Shown here: piece after piece, positions 1 to 7,282 of the stretch | Layout: every line of letters starts with the position of its first letter | Position numbering within the stretch: position 1 is the stretch's first letter | From: Bacillota bacterium | Lineage (GTDB): Bacteria; Bacillota; Clostridia; Lachnospirales; Lachnospiraceae | DNA: 8,129 nucleotides | Direction: 5' to 3' | Assembly (NCBI GenBank): GCA_023398855.1 | Contig: JAEWRS010000306.1 | Span: 1 to 8,129 of the forward strand | Notes under the pieces: generated by a model | Told to the model about the DNA's origin: nothing | Databases searched by the model: none | Seen by the model: only the letters and a program-made list of their open reading frames with translations | Translations under genes and position numbers: made by a program

Positions 1-1
1 G

Positions 2-38
2 CGTGATGACCCATGATCCCAAGAACCGATGAATCACG
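2..38 (+). other. Possible stem in the phnD 5' leader, at the window edge
   Basis: CGTGAT at 2-7 is an exact inverted complement of ATCACG at 33-38, enclosing a 25-base loop, just before the phnD ribosome binding site. It may be part of a longer 5' UTR structure cut by the window edge, or chance. No promoter or upstream gene can be recognised in bases 1-53. Confidence 0.15.
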
Positions 39-53
39 GAAAAGGAGAGCAGT

Positions 54-1160
54 ATGAAAAAAACAGTTTCTGTATTAATGGCAGCAGCACTTTGTGCAGC
101 AATGATCGGAGGATGTTCTGGCGGCAGTCAAACAGGAGCCACAACCGCAGCAGGAACAGAGGCAGCTTCGTCTGCGGCAGGAGAGACCACAAAGGCGGAG
201 GCAAAAGCTGAGAACAAGAAAATTGACAAACTGAACGTGTATTTTGTTCCTTCCAGAGAGCCGGAAGAGATCGTAACCGCTACAGAGCCTTTAAAAGACA
301 TGCTAAAGTCAGAGCTGGGAAAAGAAGGCTATGACATCGGTGAAGTAGTGATCACGGTAGGAACCAGCTACGAAGCGGTAGGAGAAGCCCTTTCTGCAGG
401 CACTGCGGATATCGGTCTGATTCCCGGAGGTACCTATGTCCTTTATGATGATGGAGCAGAAGTAATTCTAACGGCCACCAGAGATGCACTGAGCAAAAAC
501 TCCGATTCCGCAAAGGACTGGAATGATGGAAAGGCCACTGAAGGGACTAAGGATCAGGCAACTTCTTATCGGGCACTTATTATTGCTGGCCCTTCTGAAA
601 AGGGAAAAGCATTGACAGACAAGGTAAACAAAGGTGAAGCATTGACCTTTGAGGATTTAGACGGAGCAAGCTGGAGCGTTATGTCATCCTCCTCACCGGC
701 AGGATACATTTACCCATCCTTATGGCTTCAGGATAATTTCCAGAAAAACATATTAAACCTTTCCCATGCAGTACAGTCTGATTCCTATGGAAGTGCATTT
801 GCAAGACTTGCTTCCGGCCAGGTGGATGTTCTCTGCACCTATGCAGATGCCCGCAGGGATTATGAGGAGAAATGGAAGTCCGAATATGGCAGACCCGGCG
901 CCATCTGGGAAGAAACAGGTGTCATCGGTGTGACTCCTCCAATTTTCAATGATACGGTCAGTGTAAGCAAGACTTCCAAAATCATGGATGATGATTTAAA
1001 AAAGGCAGTTCAGAACGCATTTATCAACATCGGCAACACGGAAGAGGGCAAGGAAGTTATCGCCATCTACAGCCATAAGGGATATAAGCCGGCACAGAGT
1101 TCTGATTATGATAATGAACGGGCAGCACAGAAAATGATTAAGGAATTAAATGCTAAATAA
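54..1160 (+). CDS. phnD: PhnD-type ABC transporter substrate-binding lipoprotein
   Basis: This is the extracytoplasmic binding protein of a phosphonate/phosphite-type ABC importer, 368 residues long. The N-terminus is a lipoprotein signal: a basic MKK start, a hydrophobic core, and a lipobox IGGC with the lipidated Cys at 21. A low-complexity Ala/Thr/Glu linker (about 22-55) tethers it outside the membrane. The PhnD-like domain follows: VYFVPSREPEE (62-72) matches the family's first strand, GTADIGLIPGGTYVL (116-130) the conserved central segment, and SSSSPAGYIYP (211-221) the Ser-rich loop that in this family contacts the phosphonate/phosphate oxygens. GQVDVLCTYADARRDYE (255-271) also fits. 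AAAGGAGA at 41-48 is a good ribosome binding site for the ATG. The fold and partner genes make the class secure. The ligand is uncertain, because PhnD relatives bind phosphonates, phosphite, hypophosphite or phosphate esters, and no C-P lyase genes are nearby. Confidence 0.9.
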   Translation: MKKTVSVLMAAALCAAMIGGCSGGSQTGATTAAGTEAASSAAGETTKAEAKAENKKIDKLNVYFVPSREPEEIVTATEPLKDMLKSELGKEGYDIGEVVITVGTSYEAVGEALSAGTADIGLIPGGTYVLYDDGAEVILTATRDALSKNSDSAKDWNDGKATEGTKDQATSYRALIIAGPSEKGKALTDKVNKGEALTFEDLDGASWSVMSSSSPAGYIYPSLWLQDNFQKNILNLSHAVQSDSYGSAFARLASGQVDVLCTYADARRDYEEKWKSEYGRPGAIWEETGVIGVTPPIFNDTVSVSKTSKIMDDDLKKAVQNAFINIGNTEEGKEVIAIYSHKGYKPAQSSDYDNERAAQKMIKELNAK

Positions 1161-1176
1161 ATAATACACACAGGCT

Positions 1177-1217
1177 GCGGAGGCGTCGTAAACGGAAAAC
1201 ATTTGCGGCGCCTCCGT
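1177..1217 (+). other. Stem-loop between phnD and phnC
   Basis: Bases 1177-1192 pair with 1202-1217 over 16 base pairs, three of them G-U, around a 9-base loop (1193-1201). No T-run follows, so it is not a typical intrinsic terminator. It fits the stem-loops often seen after binding-protein genes in ABC operons, which protect the upstream mRNA from 3' decay or partly attenuate read-through, giving more binding protein than membrane components. That role is inferred from position and structure. Confidence 0.6.
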
Positions 1218-1243
1218 TCTCTATCCTGGGAAATGAGGAAAAT

Positions 1244-1999
1244 ATGATTGAATTTAATCAGGTGGACAAAAAGTATCCCAATGGCTTTCATGCTTTAAAA
1301 GATATTAACCTGAAAATTGAACAAGGGGAATTTGTGGCGATTATCGGGCTTTCCGGTGCAGGAAAATCCACACTTCTTAGGACTATCAACCGCATGCATG
1401 ACATTACGGCAGGAACCTTAACCGTGAACGGGACCAATGTAATGCAGTTAAGGGGAATGGAGTTAAGGCGTTTCCGCCGCCGGATCGGCATGATCTTTCA
1501 GTCCTTTAATCTGGTGACCAGAACCCTGGTCATTAACAATGTTCTCATGTCAAAAGTGCCGGATCTGCCGTTTTTAAGGGCTTTGTTTGGCATATACCCA
1601 AAAGAGGATAAGCTGGGAGCCCTGGAGGCTCTTGACAAGGTGGGGATTCTTGATAAGGCTTTTGTCCGTGCGGACCAGTTGTCCGGAGGTCAGCAGCAGA
1701 GAGTTGCCCTTGCAAGGACCCTGGCCCAGAATCCCCAGATCATCCTGGCCGATGAGCCTGTGGCATCCCTTGATCCGGTCACTGCAAAACAGGTCATGGG
1801 GGATTTTTTAAGGATCAACAAGGAAATGAACATTACCATTCTGTTAAACATCCACCATGTGGATTTGGCGCTCCAATATGCCAGCCGGGTCGTGGGCATA
1901 AGGGCAGGACAAATCGTGTACGACGGCCCTGCTTCGGAGGTCACCCAGGATATTTTAAATGAAATATATGAAGGAAAAGAAGAGGAGGCGGCAGGATGA
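1244..1999 (+). CDS. phnC: PhnC-type ABC transporter ATP-binding protein
   Basis: This is the cytoplasmic ATPase that powers the importer, 251 residues, a usual length for PhnC. All nucleotide-binding motifs are intact: Walker A GLSGAGKST (35-43), Q-loop Gln86 in IFQSFNL, ABC signature LSGGQ (146-150), Walker B IILADE (166-171), D-loop SLD (175-177), and the switch His in NIHHVD (H204/H205). The segment NNVLMSKVPDLPFLRALFG (98-116) is typical of PhnC rather than of other ABC ATPases. GAGG at 1235-1238 lies five bases before the ATG. The 3' end overlaps the next gene by four bases (ATGA, 1996-1999), so the two are probably translationally coupled. The stem-loop at 1177-1217 lies in the gap between it and phnD. 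Confidence 0.93.
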   Translation: MIEFNQVDKKYPNGFHALKDINLKIEQGEFVAIIGLSGAGKSTLLRTINRMHDITAGTLTVNGTNVMQLRGMELRRFRRRIGMIFQSFNLVTRTLVINNVLMSKVPDLPFLRALFGIYPKEDKLGALEALDKVGILDKAFVRADQLSGGQQQRVALARTLAQNPQIILADEPVASLDPVTAKQVMGDFLRINKEMNITILLNIHHVDLALQYASRVVGIRAGQIVYDGPASEVTQDILNEIYEGKEEEAAG

Positions 2000-2817
2000 G
2001 TTTCTATGACAAGATATTCCCGCCCAGGAAAATGGTTCTGTCCGGCGGAAAGACCGTCTATCGGCCGGCCTCCAGGCTTCCTTTGGTGGCTTTGATCCTG
2101 GTATTCTTAACCGTGCTGTCCGTGAAAATTACCGGTTTTGATATGAAGGTCCTGGCAGAAAGGGGAAACCAATTCTTTGTTATTCTGGGAATGATGGTTC
2201 CTCCGGCCTTCTCCTACAGTTCCCAGGTATGGAAGCCCCTGTTTGACACCATTAAAATGTCACTTCTTGGGACAGTGACAGGGGCGGTGCTGGTCATTCC
2301 CTTTGCAATGGCTGCTTCTACCAACATTATAAAAAGCTCTGTAATAGTCAGTGTTATGAGGCTGTTTTTAAGCGTTGTAAGAACCCTTCCCACCCTGGTG
2401 ACAGCCTTGATTGCCACTTATGTGTTTGGACTGGGAACTTTGGCAGGTACCACGGCCATTGGGGTTTTCACCTTTGCCCATATGGGTAAGATTTTATATG
2501 AGGAGATCGAAACTGCCGATATGGGAGCCTTTGAAGCTATGGAAGCAATTGGGGCAACCAAGGTCCGGGCCTTTGTAAGCGCCATCATTCCTCAGGTGCT
2601 TCCTTCCTATATTTCCAATGGATTATTCTGTTTTGAGGGAAATGTCCGTTATGCAGCCATTTTGGGTTATGTAGGCGCAGGAGGCCTGGGACTGATTCTC
2701 AATGAGAAATTGGGCTGGAGGGAATACCCCAGTGTGGGCATGATCCTTATCATGCTGTTTGTTGCTGTATTTTTGATTGAGTCGGTGAGCCGTTACTGCC
2801 GCCGGAAGCTGGTGTAG
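1996..2817 (+). CDS. phnE: PhnE-type ABC transporter permease, first copy
   Basis: This is one of two membrane subunits of the importer, 273 residues. After a short cytoplasmic N-terminus, hydrophobic segments lie near 28-47, 86-106, 114-147, 149-165, 218-235 and 248-263, as expected for a PhnE permease with about six helices. The EAA loop that docks on the ATPase is seen in EAMEAIGATKVRAFVSAIIP (180-199). The PhnE hallmark GYVGAGGLG follows at 224-232. AGGAGG at 1983-1988, inside the end of phnC, is the ribosome binding site, seven bases before the ATG. The second permease downstream suggests a heterodimeric membrane channel, the usual arrangement in Firmicutes phnDCEE operons. I infer co-transcription and coupling from the ATGA overlap with phnC. 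Confidence 0.92.
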   Translation: MSFYDKIFPPRKMVLSGGKTVYRPASRLPLVALILVFLTVLSVKITGFDMKVLAERGNQFFVILGMMVPPAFSYSSQVWKPLFDTIKMSLLGTVTGAVLVIPFAMAASTNIIKSSVIVSVMRLFLSVVRTLPTLVTALIATYVFGLGTLAGTTAIGVFTFAHMGKILYEEIETADMGAFEAMEAIGATKVRAFVSAIIPQVLPSYISNGLFCFEGNVRYAAILGYVGAGGLGLILNEKLGWREYPSVGMILIMLFVAVFLIESVSRYCRRKLV

Positions 2818-2829
2818 GAGGGCTGACAG

Positions 2830-3639
2830 ATGAATAAACAGATTGAAAAAGCATATGAAGAACGCCCTAAAAATACGGTTTACCGGATCTCCGTGTCCGT
2901 CATCGTGTTGGCTTTCATTATATGGTCTGGCTCTGCCGTGGATTTTTCAGGCAGTGGTCTTGGAGGACTTAAAATTGCCGGAAACATTTTAAACGGGATT
3001 TTTCATCCCGACAGGAAGCTGTTGTTTAACTTAACCTTACAAGGAGTTCCCTATCTTCTTTTGGAAACGATCTGTATTGCATTTTTAGGTACACTTGTGG
3101 GGGCATTTCTTGCCATTCCCTTGTCCTTTTTATCCGCTTCCAATTTAATGCCCGCACCCATTGCCTATATCAGCCGACTGGTGATCATGGCGGTGAGGAC
3201 CATTCCGGCCTTTGTATATGGCCTTATGTTCATCCGTGTCAGCGGACCCGGTGCATTTACCGGACTTTTGACCATGTCCGTTTGTTCCATTGGCATGGTA
3301 TCAAAGATGTATATTGAAGCAATAGAAGACTTAGACACCAGGATTCTGGAATCCTTAGATGCCTGTGGCTGCAACACATTTCAGAAGATACGGTATGGAA
3401 TCCTGCCCCAGCTGATTCCTAATTTCGCCTCAACCGTAATTTACCGGTTTGACATTAATTTAAGGGATGCAACGGTTCTGGGACTGGTGGGAGCCGGAGG
3501 CATCGGCGCGCCCCTGATTTTTGCCATGAATTCCTACAGGTGGAATGAGGCGGGAGCTATTTTGGTGGGTCTGGTGATTCTGGTTCTCATCGTGGAGTAC
3601 ATATCTACCAAAATCCGCGTGAAGCTGGCCAGGGGGTGA
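2830..3639 (+). CDS. phnE: PhnE-type ABC transporter permease, second copy
   Basis: This is the second membrane subunit, 269 residues, clearly related to the preceding permease but divergent, so it is an old paralogue rather than a recent duplication. Hydrophobic segments are near 19-36, 76-101, 112-135, 138-158, 212-232 and 241-257. The ATPase-docking EAA loop is ESLDACGCNTFQKIRYGILP (174-193), with the conserved Gly at 180. LGLVGAGGIGAPL (217-229) is the PhnE signature near the C-terminus. The Shine-Dalgarno sequence AGGAGGG (2816-2822) overlaps the stop codon of the first permease and sits seven bases before the ATG, again pointing to coupled translation. The two permeases probably form a heterodimer with two PhnC subunits. 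Confidence 0.92.
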   Translation: MNKQIEKAYEERPKNTVYRISVSVIVLAFIIWSGSAVDFSGSGLGGLKIAGNILNGIFHPDRKLLFNLTLQGVPYLLLETICIAFLGTLVGAFLAIPLSFLSASNLMPAPIAYISRLVIMAVRTIPAFVYGLMFIRVSGPGAFTGLLTMSVCSIGMVSKMYIEAIEDLDTRILESLDACGCNTFQKIRYGILPQLIPNFASTVIYRFDINLRDATVLGLVGAGGIGAPLIFAMNSYRWNEAGAILVGLVILVLIVEYISTKIRVKLARG

Positions 3640-3643
3640 TCAG

Positions 3644-5161
3644 TTGGAGAAAAAGGCAAGAATTTATTACACTTCAGATGTTCATGGATACTTATTTCCC
3701 ACCTCTTACGGGGACAGGGAAGAACGGCCTATGGGCCTTTTAAACTGCATTTCCAACTTTAAGAAGGACGGAAATACCCTTGTTTTTGACGGAGGGGATA
3801 CGCTCCAGGGGGCTCCGCTGGCAACCTACATTTCTTCTCAGATGAAGGCTGTTCCGGAGAATGACCCAATTGCAAGGGTATACAATGCGGCTGGCTACGA
3901 TGCCGTTGTTCCGGGCAACCATGATTTTAATTACGGCTATGAGCGCCTTGCGGAGTACTTTGAGGCCCTTCAGGGAGTCTGCCTTTGTGCCAATGCCAGG
4001 GATTTAGAAGGAAAGGCCAGGATAGAAAAGAGCCACGTCTTTACCTTGGAGAATGGGCTCCGCCTGGGTGTGACAGGCGTTGTAACAGATTATGTAAATG
4101 TATGGGAGCAGCCGGAGCACTTGGAAAAGATCCGGATTACCGATGCGTTTGAGGCAGCTTCTGAGGAATTGTTACGATTAAAGAGCCAGGCAGATGTCAC
4201 CGTATGCATATATCACGGCGGCTATGAGTGTGATCTTGACAACGGAACCGTTTTAAGTAATACAGGGGAAAATGTAGGCTGCCGCATGTTAAGGGAGCTG
4301 GATTATGATCTCCTTTTGACTGCCCACCAGCACATGCCGGTTCCTGGAAAAGAGCTTTATGGAACCCATACCTTGCAGCTTGCCCCTAATGCCCTGCAGT
4401 ACGCCTGCGTGGATATCAGGGTGAAGGATGGAAAGGTTTCAATGGATTCCGCCATCTGCCCTGCCGGAGAGGTTCATGAGAAAGAGCCATACGAGTCCCT
4501 TCTTCCTCTGGAAGAGGAGGTGCAGAAATGGCTGGATGCGGATATAGGCCGTTTAAAAGAGCCTGTTCCGGAAAAGAGCAAACTTGAGATGGCTCTTAAC
4601 GGGTCAGCCATTGCAGATCTTTTTAACCAGGTCCAGCTGGAATATTCGGGAGCAGACATCTCCTGTGTTGGCCTGGGAAATTCCTCCATCAGCCTGCCGG
4701 GCCATGTGACCATGCGTGACCTGGTGCGGGTGTATCCATTTTCCAATACCCTTGTGGTCCTTGAAGTAAATGAGGCATCCCTTAAGAAGGCCTTGGAGCG
4801 GTGCGCGGAATATTTTACCTTAAGAGATGGGGAGTTAAAGATATCAGATGCGTTCCTGAAGCCAAAGGTGGAACATTATAATTATGACTATTTTTCCGGC
4901 ATCACCTTTGAAGTGAACTTAAAAGAACCTGTGGGAAACCGTGTGAAAAGAATTCTGTTTAAGGGAGAACCCCTGGCAGGCCGTTCCTTAAGTCTCTGCA
5001 TGAGCGATTACCGGGCCAGCGGCACCGGCGGCTATGAGGTATATAAGGAATGCCGGATTTTAAAGCGTATCAACTCAGAGGTCCCACAGCTGTCACTGGA
5101 TTATTTTAAGAGGCATCCGGTTGTAAATATAGAGAAAAACGGCGGTATTATTGTTGTTTAA
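3644..5161 (+). CDS. Cytoplasmic 5'-nucleotidase/metallophosphatase, UshA/YunD-like
   Basis: This is a two-domain phosphohydrolase of the 5'-nucleotidase family, 505 residues. The N-terminal calcineurin-like domain has every metal motif: SDVHG (D12, H14), GGDTLQG (D52), GNHDFNYG (N92, H93, D94), IYHGG (H191) and TAHQH (H228, H230). The C-terminal substrate-specificity domain shows LFNQVQ (327-332), VTMRDLVRVYPFSNTL (355-370), YFSGITFEV (416-424) and SDYRASGTGGYEVYK (454-468). The start codon is TTG. The next in-frame Met is residue 30, beyond D12 and H14, so the TTG is needed, and AGGGGG (3631-3636) is a suitable ribosome binding site overlapping the preceding stop. There is no signal peptide; residue 1 leads straight into the first strand, unlike secreted UshA, so the enzyme should be cytoplasmic, like YunD of Bacillus. 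Family members cleave 5'-nucleotides, UDP-sugars or cyclic nucleotides; which one applies here is unknown. Confidence 0.9.
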   Translation: MEKKARIYYTSDVHGYLFPTSYGDREERPMGLLNCISNFKKDGNTLVFDGGDTLQGAPLATYISSQMKAVPENDPIARVYNAAGYDAVVPGNHDFNYGYERLAEYFEALQGVCLCANARDLEGKARIEKSHVFTLENGLRLGVTGVVTDYVNVWEQPEHLEKIRITDAFEAASEELLRLKSQADVTVCIYHGGYECDLDNGTVLSNTGENVGCRMLRELDYDLLLTAHQHMPVPGKELYGTHTLQLAPNALQYACVDIRVKDGKVSMDSAICPAGEVHEKEPYESLLPLEEEVQKWLDADIGRLKEPVPEKSKLEMALNGSAIADLFNQVQLEYSGADISCVGLGNSSISLPGHVTMRDLVRVYPFSNTLVVLEVNEASLKKALERCAEYFTLRDGELKISDAFLKPKVEHYNYDYFSGITFEVNLKEPVGNRVKRILFKGEPLAGRSLSLCMSDYRASGTGGYEVYKECRILKRINSEVPQLSLDYFKRHPVVNIEKNGGIIVV

Positions 5162-5217
5162 AACCAGAAAAGCCTGTATATAACCTGCGGTTATGAAAGT
5201 TATGGATATTAGATATA

Positions 5218-5233
5218 AAGAAAACGTTAAAAT
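5218..5233 (+). promoter_or_regulatory. Possible CcpA-binding cre-like site upstream of cstA
   Basis: AAGAAAACGTTAAAAT matches the cre consensus WTGNNARCGNWWWCAW except at two positions (T2 and C14). It lies just upstream of the candidate -35 box at 5237. Carbon catabolite control would suit a CstA-family transporter, but in AT-rich intergenic DNA a two-mismatch match could be chance. Confidence 0.2.
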
Positions 5234-5236
5234 TTC

Positions 5237-5265
5237 TTGATTTTCCAAAAGCAAAATGATAAACT
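5237..5265 (+). promoter_or_regulatory. Candidate sigma-A promoter for the cstA leader
   Basis: TTGATT (5237-5242) and TAAACT (5260-5265) are separated by 17 bases. Each matches four of six consensus positions, and an extended -10 TG precedes the -10 by one base (TGATAAACT). Transcription would begin near 5272 and give a leader of about 260 bases that includes the terminator at 5442-5475. AAAAGCA/TGCTTTT (5247-5253 and 5265-5271) also forms a small hairpin here, which could instead end the nucleotidase transcript weakly. Confidence 0.3.
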
Positions 5266-5335
5266 GCTTTTCAACAATAGTTATATCGAGAAAATGATGA
5301 TTGAGGCATATCATGGCTCCGCCTCGCAGCCCTTT

Positions 5336-5475
5336 ACAGAGAGCAGCCCGGATGGTGGAAAGGGTTCAAAGGAAAGAGTATGATCCCGCCCAGGAGTTCT
5401 GAGCTCAAGGTTTCCCGCCAGGAAATGCGGATTGATTGATTCGTCTCTGTATCTTTTGATGCAGGGACGTTTTTT
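5336..5475 (+). promoter_or_regulatory. T-box-like leader of cstA, apparently degenerate
   Basis: The 374-base gap before cstA contains several pieces that resemble a T-box (tRNA-sensing) leader. They are an AGAGAG start (5338-5343), a hairpin with the typical apical sequence GGATGGTGGAAA (5350-5361) closed by AGCCC/GGGTT, a GGAGTTCTGAGC segment (5393-5404), and a terminal block GCGGATT (5427-5433) leading into a CGTC...GGGACG-TTTTTT terminator of the form common after T-boxes. The diagnostic AGGGTGGNACCGCG is not present. The equivalent position reads AGGAAATGCGG (5420-5430), lacking the TGG that pairs with the tRNA CCA end. At 140 bases it is also shorter than usual. It may be a decayed T-box, another attenuator type, or a chance resemblance. 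I cannot assign a specifier codon. Confidence 0.35.
5442..5475 (+). terminator. Intrinsic terminator/attenuator in the cstA leader
   Basis: CGTCTCTGTATC (5442-5453) pairs with GATGCAGGGACG (5458-5469) over 12 base pairs, two of them G-U, with a TTTT loop and six T residues directly after (5470-5475). It ends 60 bases before the cstA ATG. It either ends the upstream phn/nucleotidase transcript or, more likely given its form and place, acts as an attenuator in the cstA leader. Confidence 0.75.
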
Positions 5476-5535
5476 CGGTTTATCGATTGCTATGAGAAGT
5501 AAAAGTTATTATTAATATGGAAAAGGAGAGAGAGT

Positions 5536-7248
5536 ATGAATGGTTTAACGATGATGCTGCTAGCCGTTGTGGTATTAGGTGGTGCTTATTTAATTTATGG
5601 CAGATATCTTGCCAGGACATGGGGGATCGATCCGAAAGCAAAGACTCCTGCATTTGAAATGGAGGATGGGGTAGACTATGTTCCTGCAGACACAAATGTT
5701 GTTTTTGGACATCAGTTTGCGTCGATTGCAGGTGCAGGCCCGATTAACGGCCCTATTCAGGCTGCGATGTTTGGCTGGATGCCCGTCATGCTATGGATAC
5801 TGCTGGGTGGTGTTTTCTTTGGAGCCGTACAGGATTTTTCCGCTATGTATGCTTCTGTAAAAAACAAAGGGCGTTCTATTGGATACATTATTGAGCTTTA
5901 TATAGGAAAATTGGGAAAGCAGTTATTCCTCTTATTTACTTGGCTGTTTTCCATCCTGGTGGTGGCTGCTTTTGCAGATATTGTAGCAGGAACCTTTAAC
6001 GGTTTTTCAGCCGATGGTGCGGAGATTCCGGCTAATGGCGCTGTTGCTACCACTTCCTTGCTGTTTATTGCATTTGCCGTTGCACTAGGATATTTCTTGA
6101 AATATACAAAATTCGGAAAGACAGTAAACACCTTAACTGCTATAGTCTTTCTTGTACTGTCTGTTGGAATTGGTCTTCTTTTTCCTGTATATATTCCTCA
6201 GAATACCTGGTTGATTTTTGTATTCCTTTATGTTCTCGTTGCCTGTGTTACGCCGGTATGGGCACTATTACAGCCTCGTGATTATCTGAACAGTTATCTG
6301 CTCATTGCCATGATCGTGGGAGCTGTTTTAGGGATTTTGGTATACAATCCTTCTATGAATCTTCCAGCTTACACGGGATTTAAACTGGTTGGTGCTAACG
6401 GAAGCGTATCTTATCTGTTTCCGACTCTGTTTGTTACCATTGCCTGCGGAGCGGTATCCGGATTTCATTCTTTGGTAGCATCGGGAACAGCATCAAAGCA
6501 GATCAAAAACGAGAAAAATATTTTACCGGTGTCCTTTGGTGCCATGCTGCTGGAAAGCCTGTTGGCCATTACAGCACTTATTGCTGCCGGATTTGTGGCA
6601 ACAAATGAAGGTCTGCCGGCAGGCACACCGCCTCAGCTTTTTGCCAGAGCCATTGCTGTTTTTTTAACCAGCCTGGGTTTACCAGAATCCGTGTGTTATA
6701 CTCTTATAACTTTGTCTATATCCGCTTTTGCTCTGACTAGCCTGGACTCCGTGGCCCGTGTAGGGCGTATCGCATTTCAGGAATATTTTACAGATGATTC
6801 CATAGAGCCAGAGAAACGAAGTCTGTTAAACAAGTTTATGACCAATAAATATGTTTCTACTATTTTAACTCTGATGCTTTGCTATGCTTTGTCAAGGGCA
6901 GGATATGCCAGTATCTGGCCGCTGTTTGGTTCTGCTAATCAGCTCTTGTCCGCACTGGCGTTAATAGCTTGTGCCGTATACTTAAAGAAAACGCACCGCA
7001 AAGGTTTTATGCTCTGGGGGCCTATGGTTATTATGCTGGGAGTGACCTTTACAGCGCTTGGACTAAAGATTAAAGATCTGATTACAACACTTAGCGTAAA
7101 GTATGTTTTCGGAAATGCGCTGCAGCTTGTGTTTGCAGTACTTCTGCTCATACTCGGCGTGATAGTTGCTTTTGAAGGAATTAAAAAGTTAATTGGAAAA
7201 GAAGATGAGGAAGCAGTTAATGAAAGGGAAGAGATATTGGCTCCGTAG
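5536..7248 (+). CDS. cstA: CstA-family membrane transporter (carbon starvation protein, pyruvate/peptide uptake)
   Basis: This is a large polytopic inner-membrane protein, 570 residues with more than a dozen hydrophobic segments. Family hallmarks occur in order: FGHQFASIAGAGPINGP (57-73), AVQDFSAMYASVKNKGRSIG (97-116), QPRDYLNSYL (246-255), SGFHSLVASGTASKQI (308-323), LTSLDSVARVGRIAFQEYF (400-418) and WPLFGSANQLLSALAL (461-476). It is shorter than E. coli CstA (about 700 residues), as is usual for Firmicutes members, and appears complete. Characterised relatives import pyruvate (E. coli CstA and BtsT) or have been linked to peptide uptake; the substrate here is not proven. AAGGAG at 5523-5528 is seven bases before the ATG. 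The gene has its own leader with a terminator-type attenuator and is probably transcribed separately from the phn cluster. The C-terminus is a charged cytoplasmic tail (GKEDEEAVNEREE). No YbdD-like small partner gene follows. Confidence 0.93.
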   Translation: MNGLTMMLLAVVVLGGAYLIYGRYLARTWGIDPKAKTPAFEMEDGVDYVPADTNVVFGHQFASIAGAGPINGPIQAAMFGWMPVMLWILLGGVFFGAVQDFSAMYASVKNKGRSIGYIIELYIGKLGKQLFLLFTWLFSILVVAAFADIVAGTFNGFSADGAEIPANGAVATTSLLFIAFAVALGYFLKYTKFGKTVNTLTAIVFLVLSVGIGLLFPVYIPQNTWLIFVFLYVLVACVTPVWALLQPRDYLNSYLLIAMIVGAVLGILVYNPSMNLPAYTGFKLVGANGSVSYLFPTLFVTIACGAVSGFHSLVASGTASKQIKNEKNILPVSFGAMLLESLLAITALIAAGFVATNEGLPAGTPPQLFARAIAVFLTSLGLPESVCYTLITLSISAFALTSLDSVARVGRIAFQEYFTDDSIEPEKRSLLNKFMTNKYVSTILTLMLCYALSRAGYASIWPLFGSANQLLSALALIACAVYLKKTHRKGFMLWGPMVIMLGVTFTALGLKIKDLITTLSVKYVFGNALQLVFAVLLLILGVIVAFEGIKKLIGKEDEEAVNEREEILAP

Positions 7249-7282
7249 AAAATTTATATAAAAAGAGAGTCCCTTTTAGATT

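Noticed and set aside
1996..3639. Recent tandem duplication of the permease gene
   Set aside because: The two permeases share only family motifs, not extended identity, so they are ancient paralogues forming a usual two-permease importer.
4474..4746. Minus-strand 90-codon frame inside the nucleotidase gene
   Set aside because: It is an antisense shadow of a well-supported coding region, with no start signal or recognisable domain.
5487..5515. Second possible cstA promoter below the attenuator (TTGCTA, 17 bases, TATTAA)
   Set aside because: Poor match to consensus, and it would leave a leader of only about 15 bases; not strong enough to annotate, though it would bypass the terminator if real.
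7261..7278. Possible terminator just after cstA (AAAAGAGA with TCCCTTTT)
   Set aside because: The stem has an A-C mismatch and no T-run follows; the hairpin at 7511-7588 is a better terminator for this gene.
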